DNA of 64,000 nt. It comes from Spirogloea muscicola. Lineage: Eukaryota; Streptophyta; Zygnematophyceae; Spirogloeales; Spirogloeaceae. The translations under genes were made by a program, and so were the position numbers. The stretch spans positions 30,179 through 94,178 of the forward strand of contig WELB01000191.1 in NCBI GenBank assembly GCA_009602725.1, read 5' to 3'. The notes beneath the pieces were generated by a model. That model saw nothing but the letters and a program-made list of their open reading frames with translations. It made no database searches and was not told the DNA's origin. This document shows, one piece after another, positions 23,830 to 36,700 of this stretch; positions within the stretch are counted from its first letter, which is position 1; every line of letters begins with the position of its first letter.

Positions 23830-24380
23830 TGGCGAATGACAAGCCGGTATACCACCAGCTAGAGCCTGACCAGCTTTCCTGTTGCCCCGGCTTGCGCGAC
23901 GCGCTGTGTCCCGCAGGCGAGGAGAGCAGGCCGACTTCAACGCCGCTGGCTCGCTGCCGCAGGTGTTCCGCATGAAGAAGGGCTCGCCCATTGAGGATAG
24001 GGGCTGGAAAAAGCCAGCCCAAAAAAGAATGAACAAAGGACGAGAAGGGGCCAGGGGAAGCACTAAGAAAGACAAGCGTGGCCAGATTGACTGGTGGCTG
24101 AGAGAGGCCAGCCCAAAGGAATGGACAAGGTCTGAAACTGGCACTAAGAATTGTTCCGCATGCGCCTGTCCACATCCCTCCAGCGGTTCATGGCCCACGC
24201 CTTGCATCTGCGTGCTGGCCGCGCTCTAGCTGCAGCTGTATAATCCGTTGGGCTGGCCTTTCACAGCCACTGCCTTAAATCGAGAGAGCTATTGTCTGGC
24301 TGCAGCCTCTGACTTTCGGTAAGGGAAGTGCTGTCCGGCGGCTTGTCAATCTGACTTGCGGCTCCTAAGTAGAGGCTACT
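23830..24380 (+). mobile_element. LINE 3' end interrupted by a module insertion
   Basis: Plus-strand codons read ADFNAAGSLPQVFRM up to 23974 and resume at 24152 as FRMRLSTSLQRFMAHALHL. The 177 bp between (23975-24151) hold two inverted hairpin modules. TGTTCCGCATG occurs at both edges (23964-23974 and 24152-24162), the signature of a target-site duplication. Restoring the frame across the duplication shows that the host LINE was there first. Confidence 0.85.
23975..24151 (-). mobile_element. 177-bp double hairpin-module insertion with 11-bp target duplication
   Basis: Read on the minus strand it carries two modules: one with GGGCTGGCCTCTCTCAGCC and one with GGGCTGGCTTTTTCCAGCCC. Both are preceded by a TTC/TTG-rich lead and followed by A/T-poor tails. 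It has no coding capacity and lies between direct repeats of TGTTCCGCATG. Confidence 0.8.
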
Positions 24381-25144
24381 GATTGATGTTCCTACTAGGA
24401 AAGCAATGGCGACGCGCTTTCCGCCCCATCGGACCTTGTCAGATCTTCTCTGGCTGGCTTCACAGCCCTTGCCCCCTTTGAGAGAGCCACTGCTATTTTG
24501 TCTGGTGCAGAACAAAGCATGAGCTTGCTGCAAACGGGCTGACATACAACGTTGCAAGAACCACAAAGGGGGCGATGGGTGTGACCGAGGAAACAGCAGT
24601 GAGGCATATGAAAGCGCCTCTTTCCAAAGGGCGCGGGGGCTGTGAAAAGCCAGCCCAACAAAATTTGACAATGACTGAAGGGGCGGAAAAGCGCTTTGAT
24701 GTCATGATTAAGCAAGGACCATGAAAGATCATTACTTAGTAAGCCCTACTTAAGTAGCCGCAAGTCAGAAAGACTTGCTGCCGGAAAGCAGTCCCCTATG
24801 GCATATAGCTGTGAGAGGCCAGCTCAAAAATAACAAACAAGGTCTGCAAAGGGCTGGAAGGACGAAGAAGGTCCAAAGAGAAATTGCTCGCCCATAGAAA
24901 AAGAGGGGCTAGCAAAGCCAGCCCAGAAAAGAGTGGACACTATCCGAAGGCCACGAAGGCCACATAACGGTGCCAAAGGCCAGCCCGGTTTGGGGGCCAG
25001 GGCAAGTACGTGCAAGTATGCGTAGATGTGCTTTGCACGGTATGGACAGCCAAGGTAACAAACAGGCTGAAGATTGTCTCGACCAGATTGGCTGGTGGAA
25101 GCCTGGCTATCTGCATATCCTACTGCAATGCAGTCGCATCAAAG

Positions 25145-28100
25145 TCAATCGAAGTCATCATCGTCAGGGTCGCCGACCACGATATTCGGCATGGGCCCGT
25201 CTGAGTCTGAGTCCATGCTGAGGAGGTCGCCATGCCGGCCGCTGAAGAGAGACCCGGTGCCCTTGGCGGTGTTGTCCTCGGCGGGGGGATCATCCTCCGT
25301 GTCCAGCTGCATCGAGCTGGCAGCCTGCACCAGGCTGTCGCCCTCATGCGCACCGCTGGCCATCTCGCCGGCAGCTCGGGCCACGTCTTCAGCTGAGGAA
25401 GTGGCAGCAGGCCTGCTGAAGCGCACGTTGCTGCCCTCGTGAGTAGGCCCTGCTGCGCCCCACGAAGGGTCACTCGGCATCCTTACGGCCGCCCCCGAAA
25501 GGCCACTAGCGGGAGCGGCCTGCAGGCCCTCACTGAAACCTGCGATCTGGTGGGTGGCTCCGTCACTAGTGGGAGGCCAGGCAGCGGTCGCCTGCACGAT
25601 TTCATGGTTCACACTGCTCACCAAGGCCTTTGAGGACGTGCCCTCAAGCCCCGGCATGGCACCTGCGTGGCTTGCCATGCCCACACCCTCCAACATGGTC
25701 AACTGCTGGGCTCCTGTTGCAGGCGAAGCTTTGGGGTCAGCCCTGTCCAATTGGTCCTGCAACTGCGGAGCGCCTGGGAGCGCCACCGCCTGAACTGCGG
25801 CGCCGACCAGGTCGAAGAGCCCCGTGACATCGTCGAGGTCTTCTCCGTAGCCCGGGCCGAACCAGGCGTCCACCTCTGCCCAGGGGTCGAGCAGGCCCTC
25901 CATGGGATCGCCTGGCACCGCACCGCGGCTGTGGTGTGCAAGACCCTGCGCAAGCCCTTCCAGACGCCAGGTGACCGGCCACTCGCGAGTCCTGGTCATG
26001 ACACTCTTGCATGCTTGCAGCTCTGGTACTTACTGCTGTGCTCCATTCATACTTGTCAGCGTTACTTCAAGAAAGCTGATACCTCCACTGGTGAAGGTTG
26101 TGAAAAGCATGGCTGCTGCAGACCTGAGCGCTGGTGGCAGCCGAGCCGAGGTTGGGTCCTGCACTGCCTGCCCGTGCCGCAAGTGATGTCGCCGCTAGGA
26201 TGGCTGGGTTGATCATTGGTGGGAGACAGCGCGGGTGGAGGAGCGGCTCGAGCGCCATGAGCGCCTGAGCGCACACCTGCGCCAGCTCAGTGCCCGCCAC
26301 CTGCCGGCCTGCTGGAAGCTTGCTAATGTCAAGTCCAGTACAGCCACTATTTGGCAAAAGCAAAAACGTAAAACTGCATACATGCAGATATGTCAAGACC
26401 ACTTGATATTGATACACACGGCTTGTACACAAGCTTCAAACTGTTGTTCTTTGTGTTTCTTCATCAGTTATGAGATGTAATTTGCATCCTTCTCTGCCAT
26501 TTTGTCGTTTGTTGGAGTCTCTCTGACAAGCAGCAACTAAACGAAGCCATCATACCTCGCCTGAAGATGACCAGGGCCTGACCGAGGTACGGCGGTCGGT
26601 GGCAGCATGGAGCGAGCAGCGAAGCCAGCAGCGCACGACAGGCCGCAACCTGGAGCGCCGCCAGCGGAATGCGCACATTATCCTGGCCCAGGAGGAGCAG
26701 CAACGCACCACTGCCGGCCACCGTCAGCCCCAGCGGCGGCGCGTCATCTGGCGGGGTGACAATGGCCATGGCGACCGTGGCGACCACCGCGTCGACCTCA
26801 GAGCGCCACTTGTCGGGCAGCAGCGAGCCGCCCTGCAGAGAGTGGTCACAGCATGAGCCCTTCAGCCACTCTTTCTGTCTGATCCAGTCAAGCCACAAAT
26901 CGTTGTGGCCCTGCTGCAGCTGCTTGGTAGGACTCTTGCATATAGGTTGGTAGTATGAAGTCAGGGAGAGCATACGGCGCAGAGCAGGCTGCGAAGAGCC
27001 TCCAGGGCTGCCGTCTGGACATGGGCCTGCCCAGCGACTGACTCTGGGAAGTCCGCGCTGCCAAAGGTCCCCAGCGGCTCAAGGCTGCCAGTGCTAAGTG
27101 GAACACCGCCTGCAGTTGTCCAGCCACCAAGAAAGCCAGGCAAGCCCCGCCGCAGCGTCCTCCCCCCCGGCGTGCGCGGCGAGAAGAGCGCTGGAGCTAG
27201 GGGCCTGAGATCGGCCAGCGCCTGACCGACAATGGATGGCGCCAGTGCTGATGCCATGCCTGCAGTGCAACACGGGAAGTGCTACTTTTAGCGTGCAACT
27301 CCAAAGAGAACAAGTTGAATATGCTGCACGACAGAAGCATGACTCCGTAATCTTGAATCTGCAGTCGAGCTCCATGAATCTCCATCTACAGTGTTGGCGA
27401 GCTTGTGCGAGCTTCGGATATAGCGCAGGACCTGAGCCCATTGCAGTGATGAAGTGGCTGGCGACTGTATAGATGCGGGCGAGAACAGGAGGCGGGCAGA
27501 GTGGCGAGGTGCTGAGCCGGAAACACTCAGAGAGCAGACGTGCAATGTCCGCAGACCTTGCCAGCAGCTGACTGTGCCAGCCCCACGGAGCAAGTGATGC
27601 TTAACAAGTGCCGCTTACATCGCTGTCTAGCCCATCAAGGCCTTGTCCATCAAGGCTTGCACAAGCGATAGGATGGATGGGCGTGACTAATGTTCTCAAT
27701 GGAGGAGATTCTAAACGTGCTGGAGTCTCCATTGATCTCCTTACAGCACCTTGATGACGCCTATGGCTTACCTGTGGTCAACAAGATGGTAGGGATTCGT
27801 TATGTAGTGCTAAAAACGTAAAGTTAATCAATTTGGCAATCAGGAGGGGCTGGGAGGAGGGGGGAGAGCAGGGAGAAGGGCAAGAAGGGGGTGGGGGGGT
27901 GAAAGAGAGGAGAGGGGAGGGTCTCAGCACCTACGGCAGCCCTGGAGGGTGCTGAGCAGGACATTCAGAGCAGCCATGTGAAGGATGGGGAGCTCTGCAG
28001 ACAGTGCCTCATGGTGGGCACTGGTGGTGAAGCCAGCGGCGGTGGCACCGCCCGTGCCCCCCAAGGTACCATCAACGTGCAGGATACGCACAACAAGGGC

Positions 28101-30060
28101 CATGATGGCGTCTGTAGGCGCCGGGACCTGACAGAGACAGCAGCAGGTCGCGAGCCATCAAGACTGAAAAGAGAGAGAGAGAGACCGAGAAAGGGGGGAG
28201 GAAAATGAGGAGAAAGTGGAGAAAATGAGGAGAAAGAGGAGAAGGGACGCAGGAGGAGTGCAGGCGTGGCGGCTCACGGGCTGTGGAAAGGGCTGTGTGA
28301 GAAGGTGGCGGAGGACGCGAAGGAGCGTGATCACCCGGGCTACAACAGCGCCCCCGAGACTGCTGCCGTCGTCGTACTTTTGCTGCTGCCAGTTGCTGCC
28401 GCCGCCGAGCGGCCATGGCGGCTCCTGCCTCGCTGGTAGAAGATCCTCTGTCGCCTGCCGTGCTGTTGCCACTGCCGCGCAGCCCAGACAGAGAGGAGAT
28501 GGTGAGACTGGCAGAGCTTCTGTGGTTGATATGAGAGGACATTTGGAGGAGGGTGGACGGGCGAGGAAGAGGGGAGAGGGAGGGTCACTGCCACACCATC
28601 CTCCAGGCCGGCAAAGGCGCCGTCGAGGATGTTATGCACGGCCAGGAGGACACGACGAACAAGGCTGCTCCAGGAGCCGGCATCACCAGCAGCCCGTGGC
28701 AACAGCGCCAGGCACACGGCGCACTTGCGGAGCAGGCCGCGCGGCTGCACAGCGTCCAGGAGCTTGGCAACAAGCAGCGACTCCACCTGGCAGATAGGCA
28801 CACGCGGAGACGGTGGTGCAAGCTGCTTTGCTCAGGGCCTTGGACCAAGGAGCTTGGTAAGTGGTTTGCACTAACTTAAGTTGCATTCCCGAGATATGTA
28901 TGGTATAATCAAGGGTTGACTCAATGACTGTAGCAGGCAAGACCTCTCAGACTGAACTTAGCTGACACTAAGGGAGCTGCTAAGGAGCGCAAGCACTTGA
29001 AGGTCTGAAGCGGAGGCCAAAGGCCTTGCAAGGTCGCCGCAGTGCCAAAAGCCAGCGCTGGAGGCTGCCTCTCACCAGGTCCACATGCGGGCGCACAGTA
29101 GCGGGGAACGTGCGCAGCAGGGTGCAGAGCAAGTCCACAACCTCACCCTGTGCCGCCGCACCTCGCAAAGCCGGAGCAGCGGCAATCATCGTCAGCCCTC
29201 TGCCACGGGCCTGCAGAAGCTGAAACAGGCTGGCCCAACGTGCCTGCCAAAGCGGCGGGCGTAGGCGTGCTCTCACCCAAAGCGAGCTGGTGGCGGTGTC
29301 ACGGAGCAGCGGCAGAAGCGGCCCCGCCGCGAGCTTCACGCAGAGCACGGCGCCGTCGCGCCGCACGCTGCCCATGTCAACCAGGCTGCCAAGCCTACCA
29401 CGCGGGGGACAAGGGAGGATAGCCACCCGAGTTTGGCTCTGAGCAGATGAGGCAGAGGGCGGAGAGAGGTTGAGGCAATGGGAGACCTTGATTCGGCAGA
29501 TTGAGCAACCAGCAAGGCAGGCTACCTGGTGAGGAGGTCGCTGAGGGCGGCCGTGGCCGCGGCGCGGACGAAGATGGGCTCAGACGGCTGCAGGCCGCCA
29601 CCAGGACTGCAGCGCCCTGCCATCAGCTGCGGCCCTGGCTGCCAGCTTGCTTGGCGGCGGAGGAGGAGGGACGAGGAGGCCGGGGGGCCACGCAGACCTT
29701 GAGGAGGAAGAAGAGCTTGGCGAACCAGGCGGTGTGCGCGGCGAGGAAGCGCGGCGCCCCCACCTCGCGGCACGTCACTCCCAGCAGGCAGGCGGCCGCC
29801 CACCGGTTCTCCGGCTGGCAGAGCCGCATAAAAAACGGGGCGACGCCATCATCGTCGTCAAGCACCGGCAGGTCCCGATGCAGCGCTCGAGTGTGACGGC
29901 GGGGCTGGCCGTGGATGCTCACCACTGGGCTGGCGACGAGCGCGAGGAGGCGCGCGCCCCAGGCGTCCACGAGCTTGGCGTGCTCGCCGCCGGCGCCGCC
30001 CGCCGCGGCCTTGCCGCCCTGCTGCGCCGNGGAGTGGCCAAACGGCCTCACGGCAAGCAC
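25145..30060 (-). CDS. PELP1/Rix1-like pre-60S ribosome biogenesis protein
   Basis: Rix1 (PELP1 in animals) is an alpha-helical scaffold that acts in nucleolar and nuclear maturation of the 60S ribosomal subunit. Well-supported exons: 29698-30060, 29526-29587, 29277-29394, 29076-29243, 28597-28786 and 27931-28111, all with consistent phases; further coding blocks at about 26970-27255, 26570-26850 and 26225-26330; last exon 25145 to about 25955. Diagnostic pieces are RWAAACLLGVTCREVGAPRF; WARWASLFQLLQ-like HEAT helices; LLRTFPATVRPHVDL; and CAVCLALLPRAAGDAGSWSS, which in this family marks the conserved RIX1 core. The C-terminal 270 residues are low-complexity and acidic, ending SDSDGPMPNIVVGDPDDDD, as in PELP1 tails. 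The start at 30060 is provisional because an N at 30030 lies in the first codons. It is head to head with INTS6, with about 480 bp between them. Confidence 0.75.
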
Positions 30061-30366
30061 TCTCTGAGCGGGAGCAAGACGTGCTTTGACACCCAGCGCA
30101 CGAGACAGCGCATGAGGCAGCCCCGACCTCCATCGCCGCCGCCATGCCCGCCTGAGCCGCGATCGGCGTGCCCCGCGACTCTAGTGATTCCCATGGCATT
30201 AGTGATGATGGACTCGATCGATCCTAGTCACCTGAAGCCCGTACGCGAGGCCGTCCTGCCACGCCATCGCAGCCGGCTGCTGCCCGGGCTGACGGCTGAC
30301 GCGCCGCCGTGGAGCCCGCCGCGGGGCCCGCGCACTGCCAGCCCCTCCCTGCGCGCCGCCGAAGCT

Positions 30367-30403
<37 letters not shown>

Positions 30404-30506
30404 GGGTTGGAGTGGTGAATGACTGGCTATCGGGTTGAGGGTTTGGGGTTGGCCAAACCCTAACCCCAGACCCCAGAACCCCAGCCCGGACGCCGCGGCG
30501 GCTCAT

Positions 30507-30538
<32 letters not shown>

Positions 30539-30541
30539 GCA
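30061..30541. promoter_or_regulatory. Shared divergent promoter region with (GCG)n and telomere-like repeats
   Basis: Separates the first codons of the Rix1-like gene (-) and INTS6 (+). It contains (GGC)n at about 30371-30402, telobox-like AAACCCTAACCC with its inverse GGGTTTGGGG at about 30436-30470, and (GGC)n at 30508-30535. No TATA box was recognised. The shared-promoter role is inferred from geometry. Confidence 0.55.
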
Positions 30542-30675
30542 ATGCTGGTGGTGTTCGTGCTGGACACGAGCGCGTCCATGGCGCAGCGCGTCGCCGGCGG
30601 CCTCACGCTGCTCGACTGCGCCAAGAGCGCCATCGAGCACTTCCACCGGGTGCCGCCGTCGCCGCCGCCGCTCTT

Positions 30676-30710
<35 letters not shown>

Positions 30711-33700
30711 AGCCGCCGCTTCTCCGCGCCATGCTTGTTTCCGACCGCTGAAGCTGGCTGCCACGCTGTGCGCAGGTTCGGCAGCGGGATGCTGCCTGCA
30801 GGATGGACAGGTACCTCGCCAAGGCCCATAATCTGAGCTCAACTTTCACTCCTCTGATTATGCAACCGCTTCTCCTTGACGGAAATTGTTGAGTTGAAGT
30901 CCCACTCCAGGAGAGCCGGCCCTGCCCTTGCGCTTGCGGCACTGGCTTTCCTGCCACCAACTCAACGTTGTCCAAGTCGTCGAAGCCCACTTAGATCAAG
31001 GACTGTACTAAAGCACTGTGAGCTTCAAGCTGTCCACACGGGTTCTCCCACTCTTTAGATGCGCAAGTGCAGGCTGGCCTGCCGCTGCCACCGAGCACGG
31101 CCAGCTGCCGGATGGTGGAGTCAGGGCCCAGCTCCTGCCCACGTGGCCCTGGCGCATACCTTTGCCACATGGCAGCCACGTCCGCAGGGCGCAGCCAGTT
31201 GGCTTGCTTACGGCCCGTGTGCCTGGGACATCTCGCAGGTACATGCTGGTCACCTTTGAGGACGGGCCCGACGCGATCAAGGTGGGCCGCTTAGCTTGCT
31301 GCACAGTACCCGACTTGGGCTCCATAACATATGACAAAGCTTGACAAGACTGGCACAAGGCATTGCATGGCATTGGCAGTGACTGGCCATGCAGCCGCTT
31401 ACCTGCTGACAGTCGAAGGGAAGCTGCATTGACAGCACTTACAGAATCCTTATTGCACCGAGTTGCTGGCGGAGAGGGCTTTGTGTGCAGGTGCTGGACA
31501 AGTTCCCCTTCCAGCACCTGCTGCGGGTGCTACGGTCCATCCAGGCCCGCGACCTCACCGCCACAGGCGCGGCGGTGCAGCGCACCTTTGACCTGCTCCA
31601 CCTCCAGCGGCTTGCCGCCGATGTCGATCGCTACGGTGCGTGGCGGCTTGCGCCTGGCCGGCATCAACGCCGAGTGGCCTTTTGCTTTCAACAATCACAA
31701 GCTCTCCATGAAAGAGGGCCTGAAAGGACTGCCCTCAAGTGGCAACACCAGCATCGCAAGTTCGCAATCCTAGAGTACCGCCTAAGCCTGTCGCTTATCC
31801 TCTACACCCTGGCCCTGACTGACGTGCAGGCTTGGGCCGGAACCCGTGCTCCATCGACCCAACCATGGTCATGCTCCTGACTGATGGGACTGAGCTCACT
31901 TCGCTAGTATGCTCCCACTCTTCCACCTCTCGGGCCCCTCTACACAGACATTTGGCAATTGCTGTTGCCTGTCGTTTATTGCTGCTAGCAAGCGGCCACT
32001 GTTCGGTCTCAACTTAAGAGCGGCCTGGTTGCATGTTGTGACCTGACTGTTGTGTCCTACTTGCGGCCCGGGCTAGTCGGGCGTGGCTAGCACAATGGTG
32101 CTGCCAGGCGGGCCCGTGCCGGTTGGGTCCGACCTTGCCATGCAGCCCTTCCGGTGGGATCAGCGCGTCTTTGCGACTGTCCTCAGGTGTGGTCTTCACT
32201 ATGGCAGATGTCTAACGAGTCTGCATTGCCAGTGGCTCTTGCTTGAACCCGGAGTCAAGAAGGATGAAGTTCCATATGGCAGTTCACACAACTTAAAGGT
32301 CTAGATGCTACCAAGATGAAGTGCTATTCTCAACTTAGTGCTATTCTCATCTGGCGGTTCGCAGGATCCCATCAGTTGGGAGCGCAATGCTGGAGCGCCG
32401 CGAGGCAGCAGGGCAACCCAACACGCCTGCCTCCAACTCACCGGCTGCCATTGCAATGGACGGCAACATCTCTGCCTTCTGCGAGGTCACTGGGTAGGCT
32501 CCTGCTAATCTTTTCGCACATTCCCTCACACATTGTGCAACTCTGAGCATTGTAATCCAGGGCTTGAACATGTGGTCTGATAATGGGGAATTTTACTCGT
32601 GTGGAGCAGTCAAGGTAAGTCACTTTGTCAAACAGAATTGCTTGCCATTGATTGCCGGCCTCTCCTCCCCTTTTGGTAAGCCAATGATTGTCAGTGAAGC
32701 TCGGCCTCTGGATCTGCTGATGTGCAGGGGCAAGTGCGTGGTGGTGACATCATGGAAGGTGCTGATGCAGCACACTGAGATGATGGCCTCCCGCCTACAG
32801 CCCTGCTGCCTCGTCAGCTTCGAGCAGATGCCGCTGCCAGGGGCTGCGCCACTTCCGCCTCACGTAAAGTCTCCAATCTTGATTCAGCCAAATATCTGTG
32901 GCGCAACTCACAAGTATAGATGTCTTCACCGTCCTTGGGGCTTAGGCCATTGAGCTACTGCATTCATGAGCTTTGTCAGTGTTCAGCCTTCAGCAGCTGG
33001 TGATGGTCGCTCGTTAGCTCGTGTCTTGCTGATGCAATTTGCAGGTCCATGCGACATGCCAGCGGAAGCTGCTATTCGTGCGCGGCGGGCAGGGTCAGGG
33101 CCAGGGCCACTGGCCGATCCCCGAGGCCTACTGGCCGGATCCGTACCAGGCCGGTTTGCCATCTCGCGAGGCGCACCCCACGCTCTCCTACAAGCCTGTG
33201 GACTCTGACCCCTCCATCCTGCACGGCTTCCCTTTTGATAAGTACGAGGTGCGGCGCTGTTTGATCCGTCTCCTGCTCGGTCTCCGTGATTGATTGCTAC
33301 TTAGCGCTAATTCAATACTCCACGGGACTTGGTGGAGGTCCATGGGGACCTAGTAAAGATAAGGAGTCCTGCCAAAATCTTAGCATGGTGATGCTATTAG
33401 AAGCTCACCTAGCTATCAAGCTTACCTACTTAGGCTGGAATCTCCTATCATTGTGTCCAGAACCGCACGTAGACTGTGAACAACTGAGGCCAATTGTTGG
33501 CCTCACTTTGTGAAAGCAGGTGGAGTCAAATGCCATCACTGGAATGTTGCTGAAGGCACCCCCCAACATCTGCTGGCAAGTATTCGTACGCAACAGCAAA
33601 GGCACAGATCACGGCTATGGAGACCCGTTCGGGTGAGGCGGCTACTCTGGAGCTACTCCCTATGAAAGCGGATCTTATTGGAGGTGGCGCACATAAGTGT

Positions 33701-36700
33701 GTCATGCTCTTCTGTGCTCCTTCTGAGTCCGACACCTTCTCGCTCCTGCTTCTAGTCAGCCTTAAAGTCATGTGCAGCGCTGACAATGTCCTAGCTATCT
33801 ACATACGCAGGTACCTGAAGGCCAACCGCGTGGGAAACACCTTAGCACTGTATGTGCTGCCTTACAACTATCCAGTGAGCACGCAAGGCCGGCACCTGCT
33901 TCACTCGTCAGACTTCTACATTGTTTCAGCAATTTACGTAGCGTGCTACGTGACGCTGGCCAACTTTGGGTCCAGCTTTTTAGAGACTGGCCTGCTCAAC
34001 AGTAACTCAGGCCATAAATTTTCTTTATTGATGCAGGGTTTTGAGATATATCTCTTAGCTGAGCACCCCAGCCTCCAACTCTTTCTTGGCAGGCCCTTTT
34101 CCAGTTGCTAGAGCAGCTCGCCAAGCTGCCAGGCCAGGGCGGCAGCAAGGGTGGCACGCCGCCGGCGCCGCCCAAACAGTGGCTTGCAGACATGGAGCGG
34201 TACTGCGTTGGCGTCCCCAGTTACTACGGCCTCCCGTTACGGCTGGCCCTTAAGCGCCGGGGACTATCAAACATCGTGCCAGACTCCATGGACGCACTGC
34301 TCATGAGCGGCTTCATTGGGACGCAGCTCAAGCGCATCCGCGCCCAAGCAAAGGCTGAGGTGGACAGCGAAATGGCACGGCTCCTGGTATATTTGTGTGC
34401 ACCTTCTTGAGGACCATGCTAAGATACCCACAACTTCTTATCTTAACATACCCACAAGTTCTTATGCTAAGCTGGTCTAGGGCCTCATTGTTGTGTTGTG
34501 TCGCCGTCATTTCTAACACAAACGTCACTTATGGTCAGTCGAGCTTGTCCTAGGCCAGACGCAGGGCGGGGCTGACGCCACTGGTGCTTGCTTATTGACT
34601 GCAGCAGAATAGTCAGGCTGCCAGGGAGAGGGAGCCGCTGTTCCCCTCTCTGGGCCGGTCCCTTCGCAGCAGTGCGTCGACCGACCAGGAGAGCGAGGTG
34701 GTCGCCCCACAGGCCTCAGGGGCCGCTGGCGCGCCTGGCCAGCAGACGACGGCTCTTGAGACGCCATTGGGTGAAGCTGATTTGCTGGTGCCGACGCAGC
34801 CGTCATCCTCTGGAGTGGGCCTTGCCGCTCTGATGCGCACTGAGGGCTGGCGAAGCTTGGCAATCTTCCACAATCCATTTGACGTTCCCAAGGAGCACTT
34901 GCTGGAGTGAGTAGCTTCTCAGACCTTATGATTCTGGACTAGATGGGGGAACCATCCTGTCACTGCCTTTCTATATTGCTGGGGTTGAAAAGTCATATGG
35001 TTGTCATCACGCATACCCACGTTCGGCAAAGTTGACGATTGACTAATAAACCACATATCACACAAAGAATTAGCAGACATATAATCTGAAACAGTATTAC
35101 CTTCTCATCTGCACTATCGGCTATTATGTCATCGCAGACACTGTTAGCGATACCAATCCTTGTCTCTTCGGACATTGGATGACCTTGTTCTCCATCACTT
35201 TGAATGATGTCGATCGCAGGCAGCTCTCAGTCCTGCCACTTCAGGTTGCGCTTGCCCTGGGGGCTGGAGGCAAGAAGGCCGGAAAAAGGGAATTTGTTGC
35301 CAGTGGCGCAGCAAAGCTCGCCGCCCGACTCGCAGCGGAGGAGGAGAAAGCTGCCCGCCACTCAGTGCCGATTGAGAAGGTGCATGACGCTTGGGCCCTG
35401 TGCCTTCAATTCAACTTGCGCCCGGAAACGACTGAGTACCCCGCTCCTACAGCAGCACAAGCAGCACAGCAGCACATGAAGGCATCCACATCAGATAGAG
35501 TTGCTGCGTTGTGGCGCACCATGAGATGTATTGGGAAGCAGCAGGTCCCAAGCCTTAGTGTGTGTGCAAGTTGACAAGTCTCCACAATTGTCTGACAGAC
35601 AGCGTCACTTTCTTTCAGATGGGGGACTTCAATGAGGCACTCCTTAAGCAGCAGCCACCTCGGAATCCTTACGTAAGATCCTAGGGCCCCTGTCCCTGGC
35701 TTCTCCTCAGAGAAAGTCTTTCTGGACTGCTCAGCTCCAACATTATTGCAAGAGTGTTTGTGTTTCGTGTGTCTCTGTTATGTTCTAACCACTAACGTGC
35801 TCTATTGCCTTGCAGATTGATGACGCCGATAGAAACAAGCAAGCTCGGACGATGTTTGGGAATCCCTACCGGCAAGATAAGTCCGATGCTGGCATGAGCG
35901 TTGCTGGAGGAGCTGGCGGGGGCGCGGACGAGGCGTGGCTAGAGGGCCCCGACGGGCCAGTCCTCCGAGGCCCTGGGAAGCGGAGGCGAACCCCATCCCT
36001 TGGTCCGCAACTGCTGAGTGCCGGCGATGGTGACAGCATTGCAGCAGGCAAGATAGCTTCTCCTGCAGATGGCGTACAGCCCGTGACCTTGGAGACTGCA
36101 GCCCTCGTGCCGCCTGTGGGCCAAAATAGCGCAAGAGGTGGTGACAAGGAAGCAGGCGAGATTGTGGGCGCCATGGAAGACGGCGAGCACCAGGTGTTGG
36201 AGGAGGAGCAGTCGCGGTCCTCGGCGGCAGCGTCTGGGCAGGCCAGCATGCGGCACGACCAGGTGGTCACGCCCAGTGGCAAGCTCCAGGCCCACGCGGA
36301 TGTCGTCAAATTCCTGCTTAGCATTTTGAGTGCCATAAAGAGCCGATCAAGCAGCCGGCAGCAGGTAGGCGGCTCTGATGCCCTGCTTCTGCATTGCTGT
36401 TGGCAGATCGCAAGCTGGTGTATGCTTTAGAGTCCAAGTATTGGCTGCCATATAGGTCCAGTGCACCCCGGCCTGCACGTGCAGATTTTCCTAGGATGGT
36501 GCTCGGTGTAAACAGCCAGACAGATGAGGGAAATGACTTTAGCATGTATGATGCATGGCTCTGGAGGCACTGGCGCCCTTCCTCTGCTGCTGTTGGGGGA
36601 GGAGGTCATGAGCTGAGTCTGCCACGGCAGTGTCAAATCTGTTGGGCAAGCTAGCTGGCTGGGTGCTGCACTCATACAGCACAGCTACTTCATGTGTGCA

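Larger units (their letters stand above)
22630..25144. repeat. Repeat island 2: hairpin modules, LINE pieces and a GC-rich block
   Basis: Modules occur near 23390 (+), 23545 (-), 24015 (-), 24100 (-), 24250 (+), 24450 (+), 24645 (-), 24820 (-) and 24915 (-). LINE tails lie at 23230-23445 and, interrupted, at 23830-24380. A GC-rich block at 22890-23150 contains one N and on the minus strand could encode a Ser/Ala/Arg-rich transit-like peptide (VARSASLSPRLPPSASPSSR) for the peroxidase. Confidence 0.8.

Noticed and set aside
25667-26212. 181-codon plus-strand frame
   Set aside because: Antisense shadow of the C-terminal exon of the Rix1-like gene.
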